In this document: in pieces, positions 22,336-34,260 of the stretch
How positions within the stretch are numbered: position 1 is the stretch's first letter
Layout: each line of letters begins with the position of its first letter
DNA from: Pterois miles
Taxonomy: Eukaryota > Chordata > Actinopteri > Perciformes > Scorpaenidae
Direction of reading: 5' to 3'
Length of the DNA stretch: 64,000 nucleotides
NCBI GenBank assembly: GCA_947000775.1
Contig: CAMQGK010000299.1
Location: 13,826,001-13,890,000 of the forward strand
Notes under the pieces: model-generated
The model's database searches: none
What the model was told of the DNA's origin: nothing
What the model saw: only the letters and a program-made list of their open reading frames with translations
Position numbers and translations under genes: made by a program

Positions 22336-22700
22336 ACCTGCCATGTTGAGAACAGTTGAGGAAATACCAAGCACCACCCACCAGACGGAGCAAACTCTCT
22401 CATTTCACAGCTAAACAGTAACTACAAGATGTCTCTGAAAACATTTGAGGAGAGAAACGGGCATTATAGTAACAGAGTATTGATTTATATTTGATCAGCG
22501 CTGCCTAGTTTGATCATTTGATCGGAGTTCCCGAGCAGTGATTGACAGCTGCTGAGGAGACGGCTCGGCTGATTGGCTGTTTTCCTTCAGGTGTGGTGGA
22601 ATCTTGCAAATGCAGGAGGACACAGAGGAGCGTGATTTTTCCACAAATGTGATAAAAAAATATTTTTCTAAAAGTTACCAACTGCAGCTTTAATATGTTA
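22336..22700 (+). repeat. Dispersed repeat, copy 2 (partner at 13300-13620)
   Basis: It shares CAGCTAAACAGTAACTACAA, GAGGAGAGAAACGGGCATTA and TTTGATCAGCGCTGCCTAGT with the first copy. It extends further, to GTTACCAACTGCAGCTTTAA near 22693. Confidence 0.75.
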
Positions 22701-23699
22701 TATTGTTTGAACCGTTGCTTTTAAGCTTCTGGCTTTGTACAGAATAAACAGATGAGGGAGGGTAAGTCAGTCAAAAGTCAGTCATGTTTCAACAGAGCCG
22801 TGTGTTTTGTGGCAATATAAATAAAGACAAAAACTAAAAATGGCCAAAAAGAAAAGATTGTGATGATCCAGAGACAATGTTTGACCGTAGGGATGGTCTA
22901 ATTATGATGCAGAGGACTGGTGCCACTCACAAACTTTGACCTGTTACTGTAGCACATCTGTAAAGCTTGCTGGTAGCATGCTCCAAATGCTGGTTGGAAA
23001 TGTCGCCCTGGGGAAATAAGTGTGACTGGAGGAGATTAATAACAAACACTTAGAAAACAGCGGGCTTACAGCCTAACGGATATGAACCCTCAACAAAAGC
23101 AAAGGCGGTACACAATAAACTCTCAGCCCTGTGGGGGTTTGAACCCCTTAAATAGCCGTAAAACATGGCTGCAGCTGTACAAATACAGTTTCAAGGGTAA
23201 AACAAGGACAGGCAGGGATGCCCAAGAGGAAAATGGAGTATTGAAAGCCTTGTTCCCATCATACCTCCTCTGTTCTTCTTCACTTGTGATCTGATGTGTC
23301 CCAAAAGCTCCGTCCACGCACGGCAAAACTGTATCCCTTTAATAATACCCTCCCTCCCACCTTTTTTTATGCCATTTTCTTTCCTCCCTCAATACCCACC
23401 CTTCTCCTCCCCCTCCTTTTGCTCTGCGGTTGCCATGACAACAGCAGCACTGCACCATTCATCTGTTGGAGACCTGAGCTCCTGTTCCTATAGTGAGAGT
23501 GCGCCTCTCACATCTATACATAACACGCTAAGCGCTAATGCAGTCACGGAGGAGGAATGAGGAGCTCGCTCCTATGTTTGCTCCTCGCCGGAGAAGCTCC
23601 CTATGCTGTGTTTTTTTTTTTTTTCTTTGGTAGTGGCGAAGATTTTGGTCACCTGCCAGCCCTCGGTACTACTGCCATCATAGAGGTGTCACCTCTGTG

Positions 23700-23991
23700 T
23701 CCCCCAGTGACACAGTGACTACTGCGTTCTTCCTTCCTCCTTCCCTCCCCTTCCTTCTTTCCTCCTCCTCCTCTCGCTCCTCCCGTCACCGCCACATCTT
23801 GCCTGGCTCTGTATCATTTACTGCGACTGTATTGAGCGGGCAGCATCAGCAGTGAAACCTGTGGAGATTTCCTCAGAAAGGAAACAAGAGGGAAGAAAGA
23901 GAGAGAGAGCACATTCATCCTCTCCTGCCCGGCTGCAGCTTCTTTTATCTCCTCTTTTTGTTTTTTTTACTTTTCTTTTTGCTTATTTTTG
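23700..23991 (+). promoter_or_regulatory. tanc2: Candidate intronic promoter and 5' UTR of tanc2
   Basis: This pyrimidine-rich to purine-rich stretch (CCTTCC runs at 23730-23790, then GGAAACAAGAGGGAAGAAAG near 23880) leads into the candidate first coding exon at 23992. No splice acceptor lies close before that ATG: the upstream tract is T-rich but has no AG directly before the exon. A transcription start is therefore the simpler reading. No convincing TATA box is seen. This is inference from position and composition. Confidence 0.3.
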
Positions 23992-24103
23992 ATGAACTGG
24001 TCGTCGCTCAGGGAGGAAGGACTGTTCGTGTCGTTGGAGGGGGAAGGAGGGGAGCTGGTGCCATACTCCAGCCTTCAGGAATGCCAGATCTGGTTTGAGA
24101 ATG
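23992..24103 (+). CDS. tanc2: Candidate alternative first coding exon of TANC2
   Basis: ATG at 23992 opens 37 codons reading MNWSSLREEGLFVSLEGEGG then ELVPYSSLQECQIWFEN, plus one G before a consensus donor GTGAGC at 24104. The phase-1 end fits both the 48-nt exon at 41496 (giving ..FEN-G-ISADTD) and the constitutive exon at 42432 (..FEN-A-PLRKAK). A shorter TANC2 isoform could thus start here, replacing the first exons. The peptide is compositionally complex, with two Trp and a Cys. The Kozak context (TTG before ATG) is weak. It lies in the same intron and on the same strand as tanc2. I do not recall this N-terminus from a known isoform, and an unrelated open stretch remains possible. Confidence 0.5.
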
Positions 24104-25943
24104 GTGAGCGCTGCCACACCCTCTTTTGCTTGTTTCATTCCTCCATCTGTACCTCCAAACCATGCCCCCCCTTTTTCACCTGCTGCTCCACCTTAGCTCG
24201 CCCCAGCTCTGTCTGGTCTCTGATCCCGCAGCTGTGTCGTCCGCCGGGTCGAAATGACGCCTGTGTAGACATGGGGCTTATGGGAGGAGCGCAGGAAAGT
24301 AAATTCTCTCTGTGAAAATGATGCATTTGTCAAAGGGCTGCACTCTAATGACCATGTAGGCTCGAGGACCTGTGAATCAACCAGAGTGCAATAATGTAAG
24401 TGTTTTTTCGAGGCGAGCTGCTCTGTTTCATGCGTCAGCGTGGGTGAGCATTCAATTGTCTTTGAGTGTGTGTGCGTGTGTGTCTGTTGGACTGTGCGTG
24501 TCTAAGCACAAGCTGTGGGCGGCTAATGGTGCTTGTTCTTGTTGTTGTGTGTCTCACTTTTCCTTCCAGAGCACAGCGTCATATGTAGCATATGGTTGGG
24601 TAAATGGGTTGAAGTTGGTGGGGATAGTTTCTCCTCGCACCACGCAGTCGGCAGCAGCTTGTTGTTGTGTACCAGTATCACCCTGTCATGTGCCGGGACG
24701 CGGTTCCTCCCTCCAGCTCTGGTGCTGCAGGCCGCCCGCCTCCCTACCTCGTCCCAAGGGACTGCTAGCTGTTGTGCGAACAGAACAAAATGTCTCAATA
24801 ACAATGTCTGCCAGCAAAACACAAGCACCTCATCAGCAGCTGCTATCGCCGGTCTCAGGTGAATGGTTTTTGATGAGGCGCCCACAGCCGGTTTTCACAC
24901 CACTTAGTATCAGCACCTGGAGAGTGCTTTGATGAGCTCACTTTGTCAGCTGTCATTCAGGATGCATCGGGCAATGACTGTAAGAAGTTCAATTTCAGGA
25001 TGGATAAATAGCCACGGTGATAGTGTCCAAGGTGGAAGGATGCTCCCTTGCTTCTTAAGATCTCTTGTGGGGTTATTTGAATCTGATGGAGCAGAATGAA
25101 TGAGGGTGATATCCTGTCATGGTTATGAACAAGGATTTTTGTGTTATTTCTCTCCCTCTCTAGACGTTTCAGCTGAGTGATGATTGTGTGACATTCAGAG
25201 GAAGTGTAAAGAGAGCAATTCAACCGGCACAGAACAATATAGGCACTTCAAGTCTAGTTTAGCACAGTTATAGAGCTTGTAATAGACAGTATAGGCTGCA
25301 CTGTGTGAGAATACCCGGTGAAAATGTGCGACACAGTATAGTTATTGATGTGGCCACTAGTGTGATTCCCAAGGTTATTCTTGTCCCTGCTTCCTGGGTA
25401 CTTGTAGGTGTATGTCAGCGCCTATGATCTCATACGTTTTCACAAGACAAACCATGGCAAACTGATGTGCCCCACTTACCTGAAAATCAGCCGAATTAAA
25501 CCTCACCTACCCTCTGCAGTGGATCCGAGTGATATTGATTTATATAATTGCTCAATTTCCCTCCCTTCCAATCCTTTAAGCGTGTGTCAGATAAATGGCT
25601 TTTGAGCCTGAGATAAGTTATGAAATAAACATAACCGATCGTCTAAAATCAAACCCACTTTGGTCAGTTTTTAGGCACACACTGGCACTAAATGTAGCCC
25701 TAGCTCGGCTAATATTCAATTCCTCCAGAAATGAATATGATGTTAATTTGCTAACCACTTGTTTAAAGGCTATAGACCCTTTTTGTGTTGATGTTACGAT
25801 TACGCCACTATGTTAGGTGGAGGCAAAACAAAGGAAAGACTGCAAACACAAGTCAACTCAGATTAGCAAGCTAAAGTTACACAAAGAACCGCATACATTT
25901 GAGATGAAAGATGACAGACTGTGATTTGAGGGTCTGGTGAGCT

Positions 25944-26084
25944 GCAATATCGGTGACACGTTTCAGCGATGGAGAGAAGTGCTGCTAATAGTTTAGCCTT
26001 CTGCTAATCACAGTCATGAGTCATTCACAGCAGCTGAACTATCAACATTTTCTCTCCATCTCTGGAACGTGTCACCGATATTGT
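25944..26084. mobile_element. Short foldback MITE
   Basis: Arm 25944-25978 (GCAATATCGGTGACACGTTT..) pairs with 26050-26084 (..GAACGTGTCACCGATATTGT) at 32 of 35 positions. The loop is about 71 nt and contains further weak pairing (CTGCTAATAGTTTAG against CTGAACTATC). The right arm directly abuts the SINE at 26085. Confidence 0.8.
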
Positions 26085-26325
26085 GGGGCGGCTGTGGCTC
26101 AGAGAGTAGTGCAGGTCCAACTCCATATTGAAGGCATAGCCATCGGTGTGTGAATGAGTGTTTAGATTAGATCCTGATGGGCAAAGTTGGCACCTTGCAT
26201 GGCAGCCCCAGCCATCAATGTATGAATGTGTGTGTGAATGGGTAACTGGAGCCATGTAGTCTAAAGCACTTTGAGTGGTTGGACGACTAGAAAAGTACTA
26301 CATAAATGCAAGTCCATTTGAAAGA
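26085..26325 (+). mobile_element. SINE 'GGGCGGCTGTGGCTCAG' family
   Basis: It starts GGGGCGGCTGTGGCTCAGAG (tRNA-like A box), loses its B-box region to a deletion, and continues CGGTGTGTGAATGAGTGTTT, GTTGGCACCTTGCATGGCAG, GTGTGTGTGAATGGGTAACT, AAAGCACTTTGAGTGGTTGG and CATAAATGCAAGTCCATTTG. The 3' body is almost full length and is a hallmark of teleost genomes. Confidence 0.9.
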
Positions 26326-26394
26326 CTCCAAAGATTTATACGCCCTCAATTTGTCTTTACCGCTCTGCCGCTGGCCACCTGCTGCTGGACTCAT

Positions 26395-26800
26395 TTTCTG
26401 TAACCAGTGTAATGTAGCGTGAAAGCACAGTGGAATTAGCAAGTAGCTGGCTAACTAGGTGTAGAGGTCTGCTACCCGCAGTCGGGAGCTACGGACAAGC
26501 TAGCAAGCTAACTAGCCAGCCAGAAAAAGGCTGCCATGGGCGTAGGGGTCGGATAACCTGATCCCGTTGGTTAGTGTTTCTCAGCTAACACTCGCAGTCC
26601 TGGAGAGTCAGTGACGGCATTGAGAGAAACTTGTATTTGTAAAAAACAACAACCAACAAGCTAACAAAACTTGCTGGCCAGCATTAACAAATGTAATAAG
26701 AGAATTTTTCTGCCTCCTCCGACCCTCCGCCACAGAAATATGTCGTCATCTTTTACTAACAGGAAAGGGGTCTGTAGTCACTGTTGAGTGACTTCTGATG
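26395..26800 (+). repeat. Dispersed repeat related to 30985-31130
   Basis: It shares GTGGAATTAGCAAG.TAGCT, GGACAAGCTA and CTAACCAGCCAGC-like blocks with the middle of the 30460-31617 element, and is rich in GCTAGC/AGCTAA motifs. It probably is another member of that family with its own flanks. Confidence 0.55.
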
Positions 26801-27229
26801 CAGCTGCAGGCCTGTTTCACCACTCTACGCTGATCGTCAGCAGCCTGCTGGGGGTCTCTGTTGGCGGGTGGGCACAGTCTGTACTACGCTGGACACCCCA
26901 GCTATAAATCAAGCACTGACGACACCGCTGTCCGTGGAAATCCTTCACTCTCTCAGTGCAAAAGGTTAGAAGATGAATCTGATTTGTAAAAACTAGTTGG
27001 AAGGTGTCATGTTCTCCCATTGACTCCAGCCAATCAGGTGACCCGGCAACACTCGCCCTCTGAGCGTTTTTACCACAAATGTCTTCCAGGTCTTTTACAG
27101 CCACTTCTCAGATGTGCAGAATTTCAATTAGTCATCAAGAGAGCCAGGATTGCCAACTCTGTACCTGGGATCTAGAATTACAATCTTTTATTATGATGAG
27201 AGATGCAACTTTCAGTGCTGCCATTAGCA

Positions 27230-27560
27230 AGATGAAGTCATTCTCTACAGCCACGCTCCTTAAAGTCAGCTTCTAGTGTCTCTGCCAGGTAACAACCTAC
27301 AATTAGAAATCTTCCCCAAAGCTTTCACAACAGCTACCCTCTGCTAAAGAAACGCAACCCAGACTGTGTCACCCATAGCAATTACAGGCCCATCTGTAAT
27401 CTCCTTCCTCCCTAGATAAACTTCTGAGGAAAACTTATTTTTTAACCACATACCTTATCATCTAAATGACAACGGCATATCACAAAAAGTTTCAGACCGG
27501 TTATCGAGCCAAACGCATCACTGAAACAGCCCCGCGAAAAGTATCTGAAATTTTTATCAG
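27230..27560 (+). pseudogene. Decayed LINE reverse transcriptase fragment
   Basis: A frame from 27337 reads PLLKKRNPDCVTHSNYRPIC then NLLPP and a stop. NYRPI.NL is the conserved block before the RT palm in non-LTR retrotransposons of the L2 type. After a frameshift, 27490-27531 gives FQTGYRAKRITETA, matching the FQSGFR..HSTETA block. At least one stop and one frameshift separate them. A short related motif (FSTATLLKVSF) is at 27240-27272. The RT continues at 29064 beyond inserted elements. Confidence 0.8.
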
Positions 27561-27861
27561 TATCTGACATCAATAGAATGCAAATTTGTGAATTTGTTTA
27601 TAAAGTCGTCCATAAGATTGAAAGCTTGGCTAACTCTTTCTGGAAATATTTTTAGTTCAACTCAGATCAGACATTCCCCTCATTAAAACCCACCTCAGTC
27701 AAGTTTCTGTAAAATATGTAGGACCCATATTGGGGAACAATGTTAATCTGCTTCTTGACAGTGTTTAAAATAAACATCTAACAAACGCTTTTTACAATCC
27801 TAATTCTAGACCTGGCACTGGCGTTATTTGTTGTTTTTTTCTATTTTGATTATTTAGTTTC

Positions 27862-28700
27862 TAGGGCTGTCAGAGTTAACACAATAATAGCATGTTATCC
27901 CAAATTTGTTTAAATGCCATTAACTTCTTTAACGCATCAACACAATCTTTCGGAGGCTGTAGCGGCTCTGTTTTTAAGCTAGAGTGACGATATTGGCATC
28001 ATATCAAACTAGAACGTAAGGGATCCACTGGTACCAACCATGGTATAGCAGCTAGTTGGGAAGGAGGTTAATTAATGCTTAATACTTACACTAAATATTT
28101 GGTGAAGAAAAACTGTCATGGCCATTTTCAAAGGGTTCCTTGACCTCTGACCTTCAGATATGTGAATGTAAATGGGTACTATGGTACTCACGAGTTCTCC
28201 CTTTACAGACATGCCCACTTTATGATAATCATATGCAGTTTGGATCAAGTCATAGTCAAGTCAGCACACTGACACACTGACAGCTGTTGTTGCCTGTTGG
28301 GCTGCAGTTTGCCATGTTATGATTTGAGCATATTTTTATGCTAAATGCAGAACCTGTGAGGGTTTCTGGACAATATTTATCATTGTTTTGTGTTTATGTA
28401 CATTTTGAACAGAAAATGTGTGAGTATTTTGTGATTAATTGCAATTATAATATTAATATAATATAATTATAATATTTTTTGGCTTTACTTTCTATTATGT
28501 ATATATTATTTTATTTTATTTTATCTTTATTAATACTGTTTTTTAAAATCTATCCTTCTTGTTTTTTGCACTATCCACTTTGCTCCTGTAACATTCTCCA
28601 CTGTGGGACCAATAAAGGAATATCTTATCTTATCTTATCTTAACTATGGACAATCATGCGATTAATCTTGATTAAATATTTTAATTTATTGACAGCCCTA
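27862..28700 (-). mobile_element. hAT-like MITE, both ends intact, with nested LINE tail
   Basis: Termini are TAGGGCTGTCA at 27862 and TGACAGCCCTA ending at 28700, perfect 11-bp inverted repeats. The flanks TAGTTTC and TTGTTTC match at 6 of 7 positions, so the target duplication is old. The full family interior is present in inverted order, including AAGTCATAGTCAAGTCAGCA and TTTATGATAATCATATGCAG. It is interrupted near 28455-28641 by a LINE 3' end and sits between two parts of a decayed LINE. Confidence 0.92.
28455..28641 (+). mobile_element. LINE 3' end nested in the MITE, (TATCT)n tail
   Basis: The 3' end is CACTGTGGGACCAATAAAGG followed by four TATCT-type repeats, and MITE sequence (ACTATGGACAATCATGCGAT) resumes immediately after. 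The insert is 5'-truncated and non-coding. Its terminal block matches the 3' tail of the SINE at 37915-38245 (CACTGTGGGACTAATAAAGG). Confidence 0.85.
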
Positions 28701-29063
28701 TTGTTTCATTTAAGGTTATTTTCATATGTTTGTTTGTTTGTTGGTTTTTTACAGGAAAATGACTTTGAAACAAATATTTTTTACAAATATATTTTATTGT
28801 ACAAAATTGTAATCAGGATTTAATCAAAACTGGGGGAGACCCATTATAAGCTTTTTAGGCTTTTGGCCTCCCTAGCATAGTCTTATATTATTTTTTTATT
28901 TTGTTTTGGTAATGGTCTTTTTTATATGCTATTAAATGAATCAAATCCATACAGGAACTGTGACAGTTTGACTGACAGTCTTGAGTAATGGGTTGTGTCT
29001 TTTTTGGCATAGTGTGCTTGTCTAGTTTTCTTCATACTTAACACACTTTTTGAAGATATTGAC

Positions 29064-29803
29064 CATGGCGTTCCTCAAGGAACCATTCTTGGTCCTTTTG
29101 TTTTCTTGTCACGGTGTTGTTTACTACTGTCAGATGATCCCAATGCTCAGAGCACATCAATGCATGGAAAGGAAGGAAAGCAAGGAAAAACATATTTTTT
29201 CTTTTAGGACCCAGTAGAGAAGAGAGATGAGTTTTAATCAATATTTGCCTGTCTGGCCAAACAGATTAAAACGAATACAGAATTCAGAGTGATTTGAATC
29301 TCAATTCCCTGTCTTAAATCCCAAAATCACTTTTTAATCTGGCTAGAATTACCAATGCTAAAAAAGCGAACACGTCACCCAACTGCTTATAGCGCAGCAC
29401 CGTCTAAACCAATTTTTAAACTATTTTACATGTTGTGTAAAACTTCAAATGACCTATCACGTCCTTTATATCGAATAGCAGCAGACACTAAAGATCTTCG
29501 CTGTCTTATTTCTTAGACATTTCCATTTTTTTCAGGCTGCCTTGTGTGAAATACTCTTGATCTTAGAATAGCAAGCTTTTCTTCTGGGTTTTAATTCTCC
29601 AGGGATTTTATGTTTTTCTCTTTTGGTTTTACTCTTTAATCCCCAGTGTTTGATGCATTTCTGTTAAAGTAGTCAGCTGTTTTATTGACCCACAACATTG
29701 CATTGTTACTGATTGTTTTATCTTTCTGAATTATAATCCTCTAATGTAAAGAAAAGGCTTTTGCATGAGAGCTGCTTTACAAATGAAGTTACTACTACTA
29801 AAC
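29064..29803 (+). pseudogene. Decayed LINE, RT motif and 3' region
   Basis: 29064-29105 reads HGVPQGTILGPFVF, the GVPQGS.LGP block just before the catalytic YADD of non-LTR reverse transcriptases. The catalytic box itself is lost to decay. Sequence from 29270 to 29560 fits a broken RT C-terminal region, and the element ends near GAGCTGCTTTACAAATGAAG with TTACTACTACTA, a typical L2-type tail. It is probably the rest of the element starting at 27230, split by the MITE. Confidence 0.7.
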
Positions 29804-30459
29804 TGCACTTATAATGTGTTTGTTGCATACATTTGGGTTTATCTGGATATTTAGCAGTACCTTCTGGAAAAAAAAACACAATGTGGAGTGGAAAAGAGAA
29901 ACCCGCAGTGTGCTATAAATAGCGCTAATAATGATTTGCTTACAAAACAGAGCAGTGGGTTACATATACCACCTCAGTGCTTTCTGCGAATGCTGGTGGT
30001 GGAGAGCTGAGTAAACATTTCTCTGTGAGATACACATAAAGAAGTGTGTTATTGTGGGTGTATGTGTGCCCATGCGTATCCGAGCCCTTACAGAGCGCTG
30101 CACAGGACTGCACAATGACACCAGCCTCACTATTAACATTCACCACTTGTTTGTCTGCTGTTAACTTATTTGCTCAGTCATTTCAGGGCGCTGAACAGCT
30201 ATGAGGCATTTGTCTGGATCCCAGCTCTGACTTTGTATGACTGCAATCAGTCTGCTAGCTATGTCTGCAGAATTACATGAGAGCAACAATTGAGTAAACA
30301 GCTTGAGTCAGACATGAATTTTTTTTTTTTTCATTTTATGTATGATAGCGCCTGATTATCAGAAACATCTTAATCAGAAGCGAGGCTTCAAAATCAATGC
30401 AATGACTTTCTATTTGTTTTGTCTTGTTTGAGTGTTTAATTCCTTAGTTGAATAACAGC

Positions 30460-31617
30460 CATAGACTGTATATAAGAAGTGGACGTAGTCACTGTGACGT
30501 CACCCACTGGTTTGTGGACTGTCATTTTGAAACCTCAAGTCTGGCATTTTTGGCCGTTGCCATCATGGTTTATTGCAACGTGAGTGACACGAGTGGGTGG
30601 AGTTAAGTGCAACCAAACGCTAAATAAGACACATTTTCATTCCTTTCATGAACTAAAAACACACTGCGAAAGGGTTAAATCATAGAAATAGAATATTGGA
30701 GCAGAACGGACTGTTCAAATCATTGTAAGCACAACGGTCACAAAGGCGGCCATTTTTATGAGCACCATAGCATAAACTAAACCGACTTGCGGCAAGTCAC
30801 GATCATACTGAGGAGAGGTTTTGTTTGGCAGTAACGACGACTAAACGAGCAAAGGAGTTGTAACGCTATGAGGCAGTTAGTCAGATTGAACAACTTAATG
30901 CTCCATCCACACACTCATGTCACAGCAAAGGAAAGCACATTGCTATTGCCAGATGAGTGACAACCTTTACTCGCTTTCCATAAGCAGTGTGGCATTGAAG
31001 CATGGTGGAATTAGCAAGGTAGCTAGCCGCCTAGCGGCTAGCTCTTGGTCTGGTTGCGCCAGGCTTTGGTTACCGTCTGGGGACAAGCTACCTAATGTTA
31101 GCTGTCTAACCAGCCAGCTGTCTCCAGGAAATGTGTCCCTTCTCTTCCCAGCAAGCTGCGACCACACGCTTTACGGCCCCATTGACCTGGGCTCTGTTGT
31201 CACCATAACAACTAACAACAATAGATTACAACAGCAAACTGTTCAATGACCCTTCTACTCTGATTTTATTTCTATGGTTAATGTTCTATGATGAAAACGA
31301 AGACAACTTTGAGACTGGACAGTGCTGAGGTAGCAGTCACAAGGTAGCCCCGCCCTAAAGCATCCCCTGCTTTATGGTCTATTTGACTCTAAATGAAACC
31401 ATAATTTACTAAGTGGACATCATGCTGTATTGAAGAAGACTTGAAACTAGTGATTGAGACCATAAACTCATGTTTACAAAGTTTACTGAGGTAATAAATC
31501 AGGTGAGAAGCAGGCTCATTTTCTCTCTCAGACTTCTATACAACGTGACTTCTTTTTGCAACCAGAGGAGTCGCCCCCTGCTGGCTGTTTGAAAGAATGC
31601 AAGTTTAAGGCACTTAA
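30460..31617 (+). repeat. Dispersed repeat 'TGTATATAAG' family, long copy
   Basis: It opens with ATAGACTGTATATAAGAAGT and GGACGTAGTCACTGTGACGT, and closes with GAAGAAGACTTGAAACTAGT, CAACCAGAGGAGTCGCCCCC and TGCAAGTTTAAGGCACTT. Compared with 9645-10215 it keeps an extra middle with GCTAGC-rich sequence (31010-31130). Its frames are short and non-protein-like. Family type is uncertain. Confidence 0.75.
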
Positions 31618-33697
31618 GCCTTGGCTTCACTTTTCAGACCTTCTGATAACAGCAGAGAAACATCCAGCTTTTCCTGATTGTCCCAATGACAAGGGCGTGG
31701 TCCGCAAGTTGAGTGTAGCCGGGAGGTTATAAATATCTCCGCTGTAGGCTGAACTCCAGCTGGGACAGAGGTCAAGACAGCCTTGCTATTATTAGGCCAC
31801 CGTACCAAGCGCTGTCCTTGGCAATTATGCTGCTCTCGCTTTCTTAAAGTGGTATCCTATTTAACGTTACAGCCTGCTGCTGGTGTCCTTTGGCCTCGGG
31901 GGTGCAGGCCTCCCGCTGAGCTATGTGAAAAGTTCACGGTCACTCTTGTGTGTCACCCCGCCACTGAAAGAGCGAAACCATAAGAAAGTTAACGGTGTCT
32001 GAACCGCTCAGCGTTAACAATAGCCGCGGTGCTTCAGCAGCTGAGTCATGGAGACAGAGTCCTTCAGGAATGAAGGGTTTGTTCACTGGAGTAGACAGCG
32101 GCGCAGAAAGCCTGCAGTGTGGACGTAAGTACATATGTACACAACAGGGATTTTGACCAGAGATGGAATGATAAAAATAAAGCTGCTCAGAGCAAATAAG
32201 TTGTCCAGTGTGCCAAGATTTGATAAAACAGAACCCTGTTGATCTCCCTGAAGTAGTGCCAAGCTGGAGGACTCAGTTTAAGCAATAAGCATTACACTTG
32301 ATTAGCAGTTTAAACACTGTCATAAAGTGCGTTAGAAACAAAGAAATGACACATAAATAATTTTAAGTTGTAGAGGTGGAGGGAAAAAAATTGATAAAGC
32401 ACAGTATCGTGATATCATATCATGTTGGTAACTCCACTCTAGCTTTAAAACTAAGCCCACTATAATCTCCAAAATCGCGAAGAACAGACGTGTCTGACGG
32501 CGTGCCGTCATATTTTTAAGAGGTTCATAAAAATAATGTTTTGGAGAATCGGTACAACATCGCACAACATAATATTGTGATACTTGTGTATTGGTGTTTT
32601 CTTGCAACCCTAAATAAGATGCCTTCAGTTTCCTTGAAAGCGTTATAGTCGGTAGGTCAGTAGAAGACATCATAGAAAAACCTCCCAAAAACGTGCAGCG
32701 CTGTGGGTCCAAATAGGAAAAAAAGACCACATCATGTGTGGCTTGTCGAGTCCAGTCTTAACTTGAGAACAGCCTTAAAGGCCCCTGTGTGAGGATTACT
32801 AACTATGTCCCTCTGTGAAGTCTTTTAAAAGCCAATCAGATTCCAGATCGCTACTCTTGTCCCAAGGCTGGACGACTGCATACAGATTAACGCTTTGTGA
32901 AGTCAATGTGATTTTGTGACTTTGATGGATAAACAGCTCAGGATACCTTCAACAAAATCTCATCCCGCATAAATGTAGGTCCTCCAGATTAATTTACTCA
33001 TTTGTTGATGGGGCTCACTTGATTTTGTGCTATTGGTCTAATCCAGGCCCAATAAGGTTATGTGAAACGTTAAATTAACAGCTTTTTGGGTGAGGGGGAG
33101 CTCGGCTAATGAGCGTTCTTAGAAAATCAGCCCCTCCCTCCGCCCTCTTAAAATTCTGCCTGTGCCTCACCTTGCTCGGCTAATCCTCCCAAGGCTGTAA
33201 TGATAGATACATGAGCGTTTGTGTGTGTGCACAGAAGATACTGACACACATAAAGTCCATAAAAGAGGGAGAGGCAGTTCGGCTAATGGACTTGCACTTG
33301 CTGCTTCTGTTTTGAAGCTGTGACTGCACAGCAGCATCTGCTCTGCATTGTTTTGTTCAACAAGTCAGCGAGACAACATCACCCATGGTCTCTGAGTCGG
33401 ATTACTACACACTGGCGCACACTGGGAACACGCCTCTGGGCCATACATTAAGACTGGGAGAATTAATGTAAAACAGCACGTCTGAAGATGCACATTAATT
33501 ATCAGCCACATCTGTGTTTCAATGCATGTATAATGTATTAAAAGCATACTCCACCGATTTAGTTATTCAGTTAGGGCTGTCGCAGTGTACCAGCATGGAC
33601 AATAACGTGATATTTAAAAGTGAAATTTTGATATCATGTTAATGATACACATTCCAGAGTAATCCAGCACCTCTTAAATCATCTATATGTACAGTTC

Positions 33698-34260
33698 AGG
33701 GCTGTCAATCGATTAAAGTATTTTACAGCCATTTGGCACATAATTGTCCTTAATTAATACTTAATTTATACTCTTATCAATATGGGAGTGGGCAAATATG
33801 CAACATAATGCAAATATATGTATATATTTACTATTGGAAATGAATTAAAAACACAAAACAGTGAAACCCTCACACGTACTGCATTTAGCATAAAAAATAT
33901 GCTCAGATTGTAACATGACAATCAGCTGTCGGAGTGCTGACTTGACTATGACTTTATATTATCATAAAGTGGGCATGTCTGTAAATGGGAGACTCGTGGG
34001 TACCCACAGAACCCATTTACATTCACATATCTTGAGGTCAGAGTTCAAAGGACCCCTTGGTGCAAGTTTTTCCTCACCAAAATTTATCACAAGTTTGGAG
34101 CATTATATATGACATGGTTGGTAACAATGGATTCCTTAAGTTTTCATATTTCATATGATGCCAGCATCTAGTTTTGAAACTAGAAAATCACAAGTTGCGT
34201 TAATGCACTAGAACAAATTTGTGTTAATGCCTTATTATCACATTAACTTTGTTAGCACTA
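33698..34260 (+). mobile_element. hAT-like MITE, GGGCTGTCA family, near full length
   Basis: It begins AGGGCTGTCAATCGATTAAA and ends with a degenerate TGTTAGCACTA. The interior order is complete: GGGAGTGGGCAAATATG, CTGCATTTAGCATAAAAAAT, TTATCATAAAGTGGGCATGT, CACATATCTTGAGGTCAGAG, GGTTGGTAACAATGGATTCC, CACAAGTTGCGTTAATGCAC. Flanking TAGGGCTGTCGCAGTGTACC at 33576 suggests it sits in or beside another terminal-repeat element. Confidence 0.88.

Noticed and set aside
24372..24932. 186-codon + strand frame
   Set aside because: Cys/Ser-rich, overlaps long frames on the other strand and another forward frame, and has no splice structure or recognisable domain.
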